This document shows, piece after piece, positions 17,428-24,366 of a stretch of DNA of 24,366 bases. The position numbers and the translations under genes were made by a program. Source of the stretch: UBA10649 sp044233495. GTDB taxonomy: Bacteria; Actinomycetota; Actinomycetes; S36-B12. Within the stretch, counting starts at the first letter, position 1; each line of letters opens with the position of its first letter. The notes under the pieces were generated by a model. The model did no database searches. It saw nothing but the letters and a program-made list of their open reading frames with translations, and was not told the DNA's origin. Location of the stretch: contig JBIIJX010000014.1 in assembly GCA_044233495.1 (NCBI GenBank), positions 1-24,366 on the forward strand, given 5' to 3'.

Positions 17428-17678
17428 GGACTCTCGTCCGATCCCGGACCGTGGAAGAGCGCGTCGATCTCCTCCCGGGCCATGGTGTCGAAGTCATCCG
17501 GCACCTCGAACTGTCCCGCCATGAACCCCAGCCGTGGCCGTGGCTGGGGAGGAGCGATGGCCGACAGCCTCGCGACGGGGGTGCCCGCTCGCGCGATCAC
17601 GATCTCCTCACCGGCCTCGACGCGTTCGAGGAGCCGCGACAGGTGGGTCTTGGCCTCATGGACGTTCACGGTGGTCAT
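17424..17678 (-). CDS. vapB: Phd/YefM-type antitoxin (VapB partner)
   Basis: An 84-residue antitoxin. The N-terminal half MTTVNVHEAKTHLSRLLERVEAGEEIVIARAG is the Phd/YefM dimerisation and DNA-binding fold (beta strand, helix, then the VIARAGTPVARL strand pair). The C-terminal tail (about 50-84, acidic with DDFDTMAREEIDALF) is the part that normally wraps and blocks the toxin. Such antitoxins repress their own promoter with the toxin as co-repressor. A perfect 13-bp inverted repeat just upstream (17691-17724) may serve this, or may terminate fba. ATG 17678 is six bases after TAGGGT, suggesting a leaderless message. Confidence 0.9.
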   Translation of the reverse strand: MTTVNVHEAKTHLSRLLERVEAGEEIVIARAGTPVARLSAIAPPQPRPRLGFMAGQFEVPDDFDTMAREEIDALFHGPGSDESP

Positions 17679-17684
17679 GGGCCC

Positions 17685-17690
17685 ACCCTA
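17685..17690 (-). promoter_or_regulatory. -10 element of leaderless vapB
   Basis: The minus strand has TAGGGT, then GGGCCC, then ATG 17678. The element is directly adjacent to the inverted repeat at 17691-17724. Confidence 0.5.
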
Positions 17691-17724
17691 CCCGGCTTAG
17701 TCCACCTGATCGGACTAAGCCGGG
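17691..17724 (-). terminator. Perfect 13-bp inverted repeat: fba terminator or vapBC operator
   Basis: CCCGGCTTAGTCC (17691-17703) and GGACTAAGCCGGG (17712-17724) are exact reverse complements around an 8-base loop. It begins 25 bases beyond the fba stop and ends 12 bases ahead of the vapB start codon. As RNA it is a very stable stem but has no U-rich tail, as is common for actinobacterial terminators. As DNA it abuts the vapB -10 and could be the site for VapBC autoregulation. Both roles are possible. Confidence 0.6.
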
Positions 17725-17749
17725 ATCGCTCGAGGAGCCTCGGCGCGGG

Positions 17750-18772
<1,023 letters not shown>

Positions 18773-18806
18773 CGTGTCACTCCTGGATCAGTGGGTGTGC
18801 GCTCGG

Positions 18807-18812
18807 AATGTA
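18807..18812 (-). promoter_or_regulatory. Possible -10 element for fba
   Basis: The minus strand reads TACATT, about 34 bases before ATG 18772, in the 75-base gap after the RNA methyltransferase gene. This gives a leader with an AGGAG ribosome site. No clear -35. Confidence 0.4.
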
Positions 18813-18847
18813 AACGGTGTCATCCTTCCAGAGGCCCCCTGCCGATG

Positions 18848-19513
18848 TCACGAGGGGTCGGGAAACTGCCCGAACCGGTGCTGACGGATCCAGGCATGCA
18901 TGGCCACGGCGGCGGCGGCGCCCACGTTGATCGACCGGGTGGATCCGTACTGGGCTATGTGGAGCACGCGGTCGACGGCACCACGGGCCTGCTCGCTGAG
19001 TCCGGCCCCCTCCTGCCCGAACAGCAGGACGCAGGCCTCGGGCAGGTCGGCTGTCTCGAGCGGCTCGGAGCCGGGCAGGTTGTCGACCGCGATCAGCTCG
19101 AGGCCGTGCTCGTGGGCCCAGACCGCGAGTGCAGCGGCGTCGTCATGGTGCCTCACGTGCTGGTAGCGGTCGGTCACCATGGCGCCCCGCCGGTTCCACC
19201 GCTTGCGACCGACGATGTGCACCTCCTTCGCGAGGAAGGCATTCGCCGTGCGGACGACGGAGCCGATGTTGAAGTCGTGCGCGAGGTTCTCGATCGCGAC
19301 ATGGAAGGGATGCCGCTTCTCGTCGAGGTCCGCGACGATCGCATCGAGCCGCCAGTAGCGGTAGCGGTCGACGACGTTGCGCCGGTCACCCTGCGCCAGC
19401 AGCTCCGGGTCGTGGCGCGGATCGTCGGAGGGTGGCCCGGACCAGGGTCCGACGCCGACCTCGCCGTCCGCCGACTCCACCGCGTCGCCGAGACCGGCGC
19501 TCGATCCGACCAC
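18848..19513 (-). CDS. SpoU/TrmH-family RNA 2'-O-methyltransferase
   Basis: SAM-dependent knotted (SPOUT) methyltransferase, 221 aa, that methylates a ribose in rRNA or tRNA. The three family motifs are present: NIGSVVRTANAF at 82-93 (with Asn82 and catalytic-type Arg88), FGQEGAGLS at 165-173, and YGSTRSINVGAAAAVAMHAW at 189-208. Residues 1-45 are variable and acidic; they may be a short N-terminal extension, or the true start may lie further in. The GTG at 19513 follows the DedA stop without any gap. The exact RNA target is not clear from sequence. Confidence 0.9.
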   Translation of the reverse strand: MVGSSAGLGDAVESADGEVGVGPWSGPPSDDPRHDPELLAQGDRRNVVDRYRYWRLDAIVADLDEKRHPFHVAIENLAHDFNIGSVVRTANAFLAKEVHIVGRKRWNRRGAMVTDRYQHVRHHDDAAALAVWAHEHGLELIAVDNLPGSEPLETADLPEACVLLFGQEGAGLSEQARGAVDRVLHIAQYGSTRSINVGAAAAVAMHAWIRQHRFGQFPDPS

Positions 19514-20236
19514 CTAGCGCGGCTGCTCGCCCGCGAGATCCGGAGTCTCCCCGACCACGTCCTCGCCTCCCGCGTCCTCGTTGCCGGCGGCACGAGGCCC
19601 CCGACTGTTCCTTCTCGCACGCAGCAGCTCCACAGCGACCGGGATCACCGAGAACAGCACGATGGCGATGAGGATCGGCTCGAGGTACTTCTGCACAAAG
19701 GCGAACTGCCCCAGCCAGTACCCGAGCAGGGTCACGCCGACTCCCCACAGGAGGGCGCCGATGATGTTGTACGTGACGAACGTGCGGTAGCGCATGTGAC
19801 CCACGCCGGCGACCACGGGCGCGAACGTGCGCACGATGGGCACGAACCTCGCGATGATGATCGTGCGCCCGCCAAACCGCTCGAAGTACTCCGAGGTCTT
19901 GTCGACGTACTCCTGACGGAACAGGCGCGAGTTCGGACGGTTGAAGATCTTCGGGCCAGACGCCCGCCCGATCTGGTAGCCCACTTGGTCGCCGATGAAT
20001 GCCGACAGGGCGATGAGCGGGGCCACGATCCAGATGGGCGTCTGGATGACGTCCGTGGCGACCAGCAGGCCGGCGGTGAACAGCAGTGAGTCACCAGGCA
20101 GGAAGAAGCCGACCAGCAGGCCGGTCTCGATGAACACGATCGCGCACACGCCCAGCACGGCGAACGCACCGAAAGCCCCGATGAGATTCTCCGGTGCCAG
20201 CCACTCGGGCCCCAGAGCAACCACGGTGTTCATCAT
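19514..20236 (-). CDS. DedA-family membrane protein
   Basis: Integral membrane protein of the DedA/VTT family, implicated in lipid-carrier recycling and membrane homeostasis. Visible features are a first hydrophobic region with FIETGLLVGFFLPGDSLLFTAG (the conserved acidic residue and Pro-Gly-Asp), then GDQVGYQIGRASG, FERFGGRTIIIARFVPIVRTFAPVVAG (conserved Arg and Pro residues of the re-entrant loop) and a final hydrophobic stretch. The tail is hydrophilic and acidic. I favour ATG 20236 (240 aa) with GGAAGG ten bases ahead; an in-frame GTG at 20257 would add seven residues. The stop is directly followed by the RNA methyltransferase start. Confidence 0.9.
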   Translation of the reverse strand: MMNTVVALGPEWLAPENLIGAFGAFAVLGVCAIVFIETGLLVGFFLPGDSLLFTAGLLVATDVIQTPIWIVAPLIALSAFIGDQVGYQIGRASGPKIFNRPNSRLFRQEYVDKTSEYFERFGGRTIIIARFVPIVRTFAPVVAGVGHMRYRTFVTYNIIGALLWGVGVTLLGYWLGQFAFVQKYLEPILIAIVLFSVIPVAVELLRARRNSRGPRAAGNEDAGGEDVVGETPDLAGEQPR

Positions 20237-20284
20237 CGTTCCCACGCCTTCCGCCACCGGTGCCGTCCTCGGTCCAGCCTAGGT

Positions 20285-20304
20285 CGCCCGGGTTGCCCCG
20301 GGCG
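20285..20304 (-). terminator. GC-rich hairpin after pyrE
   Basis: CGCCCGGG and CCCGGGCG form a perfect 8-bp stem with a 4-base loop, 44 bases beyond the pyrE stop and before dedA. It lacks a U-rich tail. A factor-independent terminator or attenuator is likely but not certain. Confidence 0.5.
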
Positions 20305-20348
20305 TAGACGCCGCTGCGCCGGGCCGAGATCGGCGGGAGTCTTGTCCG

Positions 20349-20891
20349 CTACTCGAGGCCGAGATCTGCGAGGGAATATGCCGCCTTGTAGGGCAGCCCA
20401 CGCTCGACGATCGCCGGGCCGGCTCCGCGATCGACGATGACGGCCACGCCCACGATCTCAGCTCCGGCCTCCTGGAGTGCATCGACCGCCGTGAGGACGG
20501 ACCCGCCAGTCGTCGAGGTGTCCTCGACCGCGACCACGCGTCGTCCCGCGACATCCGGGCCCTCGATGCGTCGCTGGAGACCATGCTGCTTCTCGCTCTT
20601 GCGCACCACGAAGGCATCGAGGGACTGCAGGTCGGCCGCGGCACTGTGCAGCATCGCCGTAGCCACTGGATCCGCACCGAGCGTGAGTCCACCGACGGCC
20701 TCGTACTCCCACTCCTCCACGAGCTCGCGCATGACCCGGCCCACCAGGGGAGCGGCCACGGCATCGAGCGTCACCCGACGCAGGTCGACGTAGTAGTCGG
20801 CCTCCCGACCACTGGACAGGATGACCTTGCCTCGCACGACAGCCTTCTGAATGATCTCGTCACGAAGTCGCGTCCACGCCTCACTCGCCAT
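20349..20891 (-). CDS. pyrE: Orotate phosphoribosyltransferase
   Basis: Transfers phosphoribose from PRPP to orotate to form OMP in pyrimidine synthesis. The 180-residue protein has the PRPP loop VVAVEDTSTTGGS at 119-131, the SSGREADYYVDLRRV segment (26-40) and GLTLGADPVATAM (68-80), all typical of PyrE. Length is slightly short but within the actinobacterial range. ATG 20891 is six bases after TAGGCT, so it is probably leaderless; its promoter is back to back with that of the gene at 20933. dedA and the RNA methyltransferase lie downstream. Confidence 0.96.
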   Translation of the reverse strand: MASEAWTRLRDEIIQKAVVRGKVILSSGREADYYVDLRRVTLDAVAAPLVGRVMRELVEEWEYEAVGGLTLGADPVATAMLHSAAADLQSLDAFVVRKSEKQHGLQRRIEGPDVAGRRVVAVEDTSTTGGSVLTAVDALQEAGAEIVGVAVIVDRGAGPAIVERGLPYKAAYSLADLGLE

Positions 20892-20897
20892 GGTTGG

Positions 20898-20903
20898 AGC
20901 CTA
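20898..20903 (-). promoter_or_regulatory. -10 element of leaderless pyrE
   Basis: The minus strand has TAGGCT, six bases and ATG 20891. The corresponding -35 position coincides with the -10 of the divergent gene. Confidence 0.6.
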
Positions 20904-20920
20904 CCGACTTGGGACAGGTC

Positions 20921-20926
20921 TACCGT
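20921..20926 (+). promoter_or_regulatory. -10 element of the leaderless gene divergent from pyrE
   Basis: TACCGT followed by six bases and GTG 20933. It is separated by exactly 17 bases from the oppositely oriented pyrE -10. Confidence 0.55.
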
Positions 20927-20932
20927 GAGGGC

Positions 20933-21349
20933 GTGACGATCTTGCTGCTCGTCGACGACGATCCGCGCCACGCCAACCTTCAGGATGCCTTCCTCCGCCG
21001 CCATCCCGAATCCGTCGTCATCAAGCCCATTCCCGGTGACGGTGACGCGGCAACCCGCACCTGCGCAGCGATCAACCTCGTCTCTCCCCTCCCGCCCCTG
21101 GTGATCGTCGCGACCGGGTCTGCGGCTCTCACCCTGCCCGCGGTGGCGAGGTCGCAGAGTGCACAGCATCGACGCACGCAGGAGTACGTGCTCCTCGACC
21201 CGGATCTTCCCGCCGTCTCCGACACGTGGCCCGACGCCCGCGTCACCGTGGTGTGCGACGCCGACTCGGAGGCATCCATCCAGGCACGCCTTCGGGGCTG
21301 GGACCTCCTCGAGCTCGAGGAGGTCCACCACTGGGAGTCATCGGGCTGA
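20933..21349 (+). CDS. Small protein of unknown function divergent from pyrE
   Basis: Not recognised. The 138-residue product has no signal peptide. It begins VTILLLVDDDPRH and contains LPPLVIVATGSAALTLPAVA, YVLLDPDLPAVSD and ARVTVVCDADSEA, an alternating beta-strand and helix pattern with Gly-Ser turns reminiscent of an alpha/beta-hydrolase-like or Rossmann-like fold. No catalytic Ser-Asp-His triad can be assigned, though Gly-Ser in ATGSAAL might be a remnant nucleophile elbow. The tail WDLLELEEVHHWESSG is acidic. The start GTG 20933 is preferred over an upstream ATG at 20894, because the latter lies within the promoter region and adds no conserved residues. It converges with the dehydrogenase gene with a 3-base gap. 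Confidence 0.7.
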   Translation: MTILLLVDDDPRHANLQDAFLRRHPESVVIKPIPGDGDAATRTCAAINLVSPLPPLVIVATGSAALTLPAVARSQSAQHRRTQEYVLLDPDLPAVSDTWPDARVTVVCDADSEASIQARLRGWDLLELEEVHHWESSG

Positions 21350-21352
21350 CGA

Positions 21353-22129
21353 TCAGTCCGACCTCCGGCTCAGGCGCGTGCGTGCTCCGGCGAAGCGCCG
21401 CGACAGGGTTCGTGGTCCGTGGAGGAGCAGTCGGGCGAACACCGGGTAGTGGTAGCCCGCGACGCTCACCGGACGTCCGAGCGCCAGATCCCGGAAGGAG
21501 CGGTCGACAACGGCCGCGACGTCGAGCCACATCCAGTCAGGCGTCCGGCTCATGTCCATGCCGGCCCGCTCGTGGAACTCGGTGCGGATGAATCCCGGGC
21601 ATACGGCGATGACGCGGACTCGTGTCCCGGTGAGTCCCACGCTGAGGCTCTCGCTGAACGTCGTGACCCAGGACTTCACCGCCGAGTAGGTGCCACCCGG
21701 GAACCAGCCGGCCATGCTGCTGACGTTGATGACCATGCCCGTATCGCGCTCGATCATCACCGGCAGAACGGCGTGCGTCAGTCGCATGACGGCCGTGATC
21801 ATGACGTCGACCATGCGCTGCTCATCGTCGACGTCGGTGTCGATGAAGGAGCGGCGCAGGCCGAAGCCCGCGTTGTTGACCAGGGCATGAATCGGTCGAT
21901 CGGAGTCGATGAGCCGCGCCGCCACCCTGTCGACGTCCGCACGTTCCGCCAGATCCGCGGGCAGCACTTCGACTCCGACGCCAAATCGGCTGCTGAGGTC
22001 GGCACCCACTCCGCGGAGCCGGTCCTCGTCGCGGGCGACGAGGACAAGGTCGAAGCCCTTGCCGGCGAGGGCCTGTGCGTAGCCGAGCCCGAGTCCTGCC
22101 GTGGCTCCGGTGATGACTGCAGTGGGCAT
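21353..22129 (-). CDS. Short-chain dehydrogenase/reductase
   Basis: Classical NAD(P)-dependent SDR of 258 residues. The cofactor motif is TGATAGLG at 7-14, followed by NNAG at 85-88 and the catalytic set Ser137/138, Tyr148 and Lys152 (YSAVK), then the CPGFIRTEF segment. It resembles SDR members that act on alcohols or fatty acyl substrates, but the substrate is not assignable. An Arg pair after the adenine-binding strand (VARDEDRLRG) suggests NADP preference, as inference. The start ATG 22129 follows GGAGG by four bases; a longer open frame up to 22609 lies in the protease gene and is rejected. It is divergent from the trypsin-like gene. Confidence 0.93.
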   Translation of the reverse strand: MPTAVITGATAGLGLGYAQALAGKGFDLVLVARDEDRLRGVGADLSSRFGVGVEVLPADLAERADVDRVAARLIDSDRPIHALVNNAGFGLRRSFIDTDVDDEQRMVDVMITAVMRLTHAVLPVMIERDTGMVINVSSMAGWFPGGTYSAVKSWVTTFSESLSVGLTGTRVRVIAVCPGFIRTEFHERAGMDMSRTPDWMWLDVAAVVDRSFRDLALGRPVSVAGYHYPVFARLLLHGPRTLSRRFAGARTRLSRRSD

Positions 22130-22211
22130 GGTGCCTCCTCGGTCCAGAGCCCTACCTTGGCAGGAATGAGCCACATCGCCCTTCCAGCGAGTATCGCGCC
22201 GGGCTGCCACG

Positions 22212-22217
22212 TACCGT
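22212..22217 (+). promoter_or_regulatory. -10 element of the leaderless trypsin-like gene
   Basis: TACCGT followed by six bases and GTG 22224, in the 94-base gap shared with the divergent dehydrogenase gene. Confidence 0.55.
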
Positions 22218-22223
22218 GGTCTC

Positions 22224-23714
22224 GTGGGTACGCACTCGAGGCGACGGTCACGCACAGCGCGGGCCGTCATCACGTCATTCGTCGTGCTTGCCCTCGGCCT
22301 CACCGCCGCCCCCGTCGTGGGCGCCGCACCCCGTGCAGCCCCCCGCATCGTCAACGGGGACCAGGGGCTGCCCGCGGAGTTCCCATGGCTGGTCTCGCTA
22401 CTCGAGACGAACGAACTCGACAGCGACGGCGCCTTCCAGGCGCAGTTCTGCGCGGGCGTCCTGACCACGGCCACCACCGTCGTCACGGCCGCGCACTGCA
22501 TCTTCGACCAGGAATCCGGCGAGCAGCGCACGCCCGACATGATCGCCGTCGGTATCGGACCGCGCCTGAAGGATCCCGGCCTGCGGATCTTCCGTGTCGC
22601 TCGCGTCACCCCTAATCCGGACTACGTCCAGCGCACGTCCGGAAACGACATCGCCGTTCTCACTCTCGCAATCCCTGCCAGTGACGTAGCGACCCTGGCA
22701 CCCGTAACGACGGACGAGGCGGTGACGCTGACCGCGCCGGGGGCGCCCGTGCGTGCTGCAGGGTGGGGCAATACGTCGACGAACGGGAACTCCTACCCGG
22801 ACATCTTTCGCGTGGGCCGCATGGTCGTGTTCCCGGACGGGGTCTGCGGTGGGAATGAGGGGTTCACCTACAGCGGCGTCTCCTTCACCGGGTTCAACTC
22901 CCGCGAGGCCGATGCGCGCATCATGCTCTGCGCTGCAGGCGTCACGGGCAACGACCTGGTCATCGACGCGTGCCAGGGTGACTCCGGCGGCCCCCTGGTG
23001 GCGGGAGAGGGAGCCGACGCACGCCTCGTAGGCATCGTCAGCTGGGGAGAGGAGTGCGCGAGCAAGTACCCCGGCGTCTACACGCGGGTGGCCGCCGAGA
23101 TCGGCTTCCTGTCGAGCCAGAACGCGGTGCCCGTACGCGAGGTCGTAGTGCCCACCCAGGCACCCTCCATCGCAGTGGCTCCGCGCTCCGGTCGCCTCAT
23201 CGTCACGTTCACCGCCCCACCGGGCGCCGGCGCGGGTGGAACCTTCGCTGCCACCGTGCTCGACCCGGCCACGGGCCTGACGGGGGTGTGCTACGCAGAA
23301 CCCCGCGCGAACGGCACCTCTCCGAACTGCACCGTGAGCGGACTCGTCAACGGCACGACCTACCAGGTGACCGCCATCTACGGCACACCCAAGGGCAACT
23401 CACCGGTCTCGGCACCAACCGCCGCTGTACCCGTGCCGCTGCCTGATCCGGGACGTCTGCTGCGGGTCACGTCCCCCGGTCGCGGCACCGTCGTTGCCCG
23501 ACTGACCGAGACCGATGCCCACGACACCACGCTCACCGTGAACCGCCTGACCTGCACCGCAGCCACGGGTGGGCGCTCCGTCTCCGCCGACATCACGTCC
23601 GGACGCGTGACGGTGACCGGGCTTAAGCCGGGCCGCTACTCGTGCGCCATCGAGGCTGGGAACGAGTACGGCACCATCACATCACCGGCCAAGCGCGTCG
23701 TCGTACGTCGGTGA
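22224..23714 (+). CDS. Secreted trypsin-like serine protease with C-terminal fibronectin-type repeats
   Basis: Exported S1-family serine protease of 496 residues. Residues 1-35 are a signal peptide with a twin-Arg-rich N-terminus. A short propeptide ends at Arg41, and Ile42 (RIVNG) is the classical activation site. The triad is His91 (TAAHC), Asp142 (NDIAVL) and Ser254 (GDSGGP). Asp248 sits six residues before the serine, the position that gives trypsin its Lys/Arg preference, and WG with G in SWGEEC lines the pocket. Cysteines 76/92 and 250/278 fit conserved disulfides. After about residue 300 come two domains of roughly 90 residues that look like fibronectin type III repeats (one with GLVNGTTYQVTAIYG). 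GTG 22224 is six bases after a -10 element. Its last 33 bases overlap the converging gene. Confidence 0.93.
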   Translation: MGTHSRRRSRTARAVITSFVVLALGLTAAPVVGAAPRAAPRIVNGDQGLPAEFPWLVSLLETNELDSDGAFQAQFCAGVLTTATTVVTAAHCIFDQESGEQRTPDMIAVGIGPRLKDPGLRIFRVARVTPNPDYVQRTSGNDIAVLTLAIPASDVATLAPVTTDEAVTLTAPGAPVRAAGWGNTSTNGNSYPDIFRVGRMVVFPDGVCGGNEGFTYSGVSFTGFNSREADARIMLCAAGVTGNDLVIDACQGDSGGPLVAGEGADARLVGIVSWGEECASKYPGVYTRVAAEIGFLSSQNAVPVREVVVPTQAPSIAVAPRSGRLIVTFTAPPGAGAGGTFAATVLDPATGLTGVCYAEPRANGTSPNCTVSGLVNGTTYQVTAIYGTPKGNSPVSAPTAAVPVPLPDPGRLLRVTSPGRGTVVARLTETDAHDTTLTVNRLTCTAATGGRSVSADITSGRVTVTGLKPGRYSCAIEAGNEYGTITSPAKRVVVRR

Positions 23715-24366
23715 CGACGTCCTCAGCCGACTCAGCAGCAGCTCGATCGAGGCAGATCGACTCGCCGATGTCTGCGCCTGGACCTGCAGGAACATCGCCT
23801 CTCTCACCCGTCGCTCGGCGGAGCAGCCTCGCTGCATGGCGGCGCCTGCGCGTGCGGTGATCACACTCACCGCCGAGAGCACCGCCAGCTCCAATGCCTC
23901 AGCTCGCAGTTCGAGGCGCTGGCGCACTGGCGCACCTGCGTCAGCCGCCTCGTACACGTTCGAGCGGATTCGCCGGCATCGCTCGGCCAGCAGCTCCGCA
24001 AGCTCACTCATCGCCGCGTCACCTCGAGCGCGCGCGACCTCGTCAAGTTCGTCGACGGCTCCGCGCGTGATGCCGAAGACCGCCGGGTTCGCATCCGAGG
24101 TCTTGATCGCATCAGCGGCCGCCCACTCCGCGCGATCGATCACCACGACGCGATCGTCAGGCACGTCGACTGCCGAGAGCAGCACCGGCCTCGTATGGGT
24201 GCCGGACATCGCGAGCAGGTCCAGCACCGGACCTGGTTCGACACCGGGCCATGGCATCGCTGATGCCCCTGTGGGCTGCATCGCCGATGCCCCTGCCGGA
24301 AGGGATGCCCCTGCCGGAAGGTAGGCACAGACAAGGACATCGGGGTGGGTGCCGTCGCCCCGGGCC
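23682..24366 (-). CDS. Acyl-CoA dehydrogenase-like protein, N-terminus beyond window
   Basis: The frame is open to the right edge, so only the last 228 codons are visible and the start is outside. The helical C-terminal part resembles the acyl-CoA dehydrogenase C-terminal bundle: RQRLELRAEALELAVLSAVSVITARAGAAM, then QRGCSAERRVREAMFLQVQAQT, then a final helix. The middle segment LLSAVDVPDDRVVVID fits the beta-domain of that family. The flavin-dependent dehydrogenation role cannot be verified, as the base and flavin-binding residues are not clearly seen. Between the edge and this there is a low-complexity stretch of LPAGAS units from an 18-bp tandem duplication. The stop lies inside the 3' end of the protease gene on the other strand. 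Confidence 0.65.
   Translation of the reverse strand, partial: ARGDGTHPDVLVCAYLPAGASLPAGASAMQPTGASAMPWPGVEPGPVLDLLAMSGTHTRPVLLSAVDVPDDRVVVIDRAEWAAADAIKTSDANPAVFGITRGAVDELDEVARARGDAAMSELAELLAERCRRIRSNVYEAADAGAPVRQRLELRAEALELAVLSAVSVITARAGAAMQRGCSAERRVREAMFLQVQAQTSASRSASIELLLSRLRTSSPTYDDALGR
24286..24321 (-). repeat. 18-bp perfect tandem duplication
   Basis: On the plus strand GATGCCCCTGCCGGAAGG occurs twice head to tail (24286-24303 and 24304-24321), with a degenerate third copy in 24262-24285. On the minus strand it adds six residues per unit (LPAGAS type) in the acyl-CoA dehydrogenase-like gene, keeping frame. Confidence 0.9.

Noticed and set aside
18826..18860. Terminator after the RNA methyltransferase gene
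   Set aside because: Only a 5-bp CCCCT/AGGGG stem with a long loop overlapping the stop codon can be drawn; too weak.
22130..22609. N-terminal extension of the short-chain dehydrogenase
   Set aside because: Antisense to the protease gene and across its promoter; the Rossmann motif starts properly at 22129 behind GGAGG.

Overview
This 24.4 kb window comes from the chromosome of a GC-rich actinobacterium. The evidence is GC-rich codon use with many GTG starts, a near-consensus DtxR/IdeR iron box, the purS-purQ-purL trio followed by a small SCP-type gene, DUF3151 next to fba and purA, a Ddn-like (F420-type) nitroreductase, and many start codons that sit exactly six bases after a TANNNT -10 element, the signature of leaderless transcription. 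I cannot name a genus. I see no phage, insertion sequence, CRISPR array, rRNA or tRNA, and no gene-free stretch longer than about 300 bases.

Layout from left to right. (1) 1-1866, minus: a ferric-iron ABC uptake system (permease cut by the left edge, plus lipoprotein binding protein) behind an IdeR/DtxR operator. (2) 1917-5442, minus: purS-purQ-purL with 4-bp stop/start overlaps, then a small SCP-like gene. (3) 5546-5995, plus: a Ddn-like oxidoreductase divergent from purS. (4) 6023-11650, minus: purD, a secreted degenerate LytM/M23 protein, purB, purC and galE. (5) 11701-14330, minus: a GNAT acetyltransferase, a class III aminotransferase and a secreted protein of unknown function. (6) 14375-17678, minus: a compact run vapB-vapC-DUF3151-FAD oxidoreductase-purA. 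(7) 17750-20891, minus: pyrE, a DedA membrane protein, a SpoU-type RNA methyltransferase and class II aldolase fba. (8) 20933-24366: an unrecognised small gene (+), a short-chain dehydrogenase (-), a secreted trypsin-like protease (+) and the C-terminal part of an acyl-CoA dehydrogenase-like protein (-) running off the right edge.

Functionally the window is mostly de novo purine synthesis: purD, purS/Q/L, purC, purB and purA make GAR, FGAM, SAICAR, AICAR and adenylosuccinate. pyrE (pyrimidines), fba (glycolysis) and galE (UDP-sugars) are also present. purF, purN, purM, purE/K and purH are not in the window.

The most notable points are: the vapBC toxin-antitoxin pair placed directly upstream of, and nearly fused to, the DUF3151-oxidoreductase-purA operon, with a perfect 13-bp inverted repeat ahead of it; the repeated TANNNT-N6-start arrangement at seven genes, including a back-to-back pair between pyrE and its divergent neighbour; the iron box; a LytM-fold secreted protein lacking the zinc ligands; and two in-frame tandem repeats (9 bp in the iron lipoprotein, 18 bp in the acyl-CoA dehydrogenase-like gene). 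I did not find a convincing wholly new multi-gene system.
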